14,725 nucleotides of DNA from CAZDAW01 sp964503685 (lineage in GTDB: Bacteria; Chloroflexota; Anaerolineae; Anaerolineales; Anaerolineaceae). The stretch spans positions 1-14,725 of the forward strand of contig CAZDAW010000090.1 in the NCBI GenBank assembly GCA_964503685.1, given 5' to 3'. The notes under the pieces were generated by a model. The model saw only the letters and a program-made list of their open reading frames with translations. It was not told the origin of the DNA and searched no databases. This document shows positions 14,719-14,725 of this stretch, piece by piece; within the stretch, counting starts at the first letter, position 1, and the number at the start of each line of letters is the position of its first letter. Position numbers and translations under genes: made by a program.

Positions 14719-14725
14719 TGCAGAT

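Noticed and set aside
1..14725. CRISPR array, tRNA, rRNA, insertion sequence or known riboswitch
   Set aside because: No regularly spaced repeats, no tRNA-like cloverleaf, no transposase motifs or terminal repeats, and no riboswitch core were seen on either strand.

Overview
The window reads as chromosomal DNA of a free-living, heterotrophic, moderate-GC bacterium. A member of the Chloroflexota, class Anaerolineae, is a reasonable guess: the permeases are long, there is an anchored coiled-coil protein, and the small hypothetical genes look like those of that group. No rRNA or marker gene is present, so the assignment is inference. There is no tRNA, CRISPR array, insertion sequence or phage gene. 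Coding density is high and no gene-free stretch exceeds about 170 bases.

Left arm (1-7939, + strand). A consensus-like promoter (5-33) precedes a HutC-type GntR repressor (169-918), which is followed by an APC-family amino acid permease (1069-2691). The leaders of these two genes carry related sequence elements and a dyad at 945-970, so both may be controlled by the repressor. A perfect stem-loop (2719-2747) then separates the permease from five tightly spaced genes. These encode a metallophosphoesterase, an AbiEii-like nucleotidyltransferase-fold protein, a HisC-like PLP aminotransferase, an FGGY carbohydrate kinase and a small membrane protein with a NERD-like domain that lacks the usual lysine. 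The set looks like an uncharacterised uptake and metabolism locus for an amino or phospho-amino compound. No published pathway that I recognise has this gene order.

Middle (7943-9351, - strand). A NagD-type HAD phosphatase lies downstream of a membrane-anchored coiled-coil protein of unknown function. The HAD gene converges on the left-arm operon with only three bases between the stop codons.

Right arm (9430-14718, - strand). This is a complete branched-chain (or other hydrophobic/polar) amino acid ABC transporter in the order livK-livH-livM-livG-livF. A hairpin lies between the binding-protein gene and the permease genes, and a strong terminator hairpin follows livF. The substrate is captured outside by the lipoprotein LivK, passed through LivH/LivM, and transport is powered by LivG/LivF.

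The two arms may be physiologically linked, since both import amino acids, but nothing in the sequence proves co-regulation. The most unusual points are the five-gene enzyme set, the paired leader elements, the degenerate NERD-like protein, and the liv terminator that directly abuts the ribosome binding site of the next gene.
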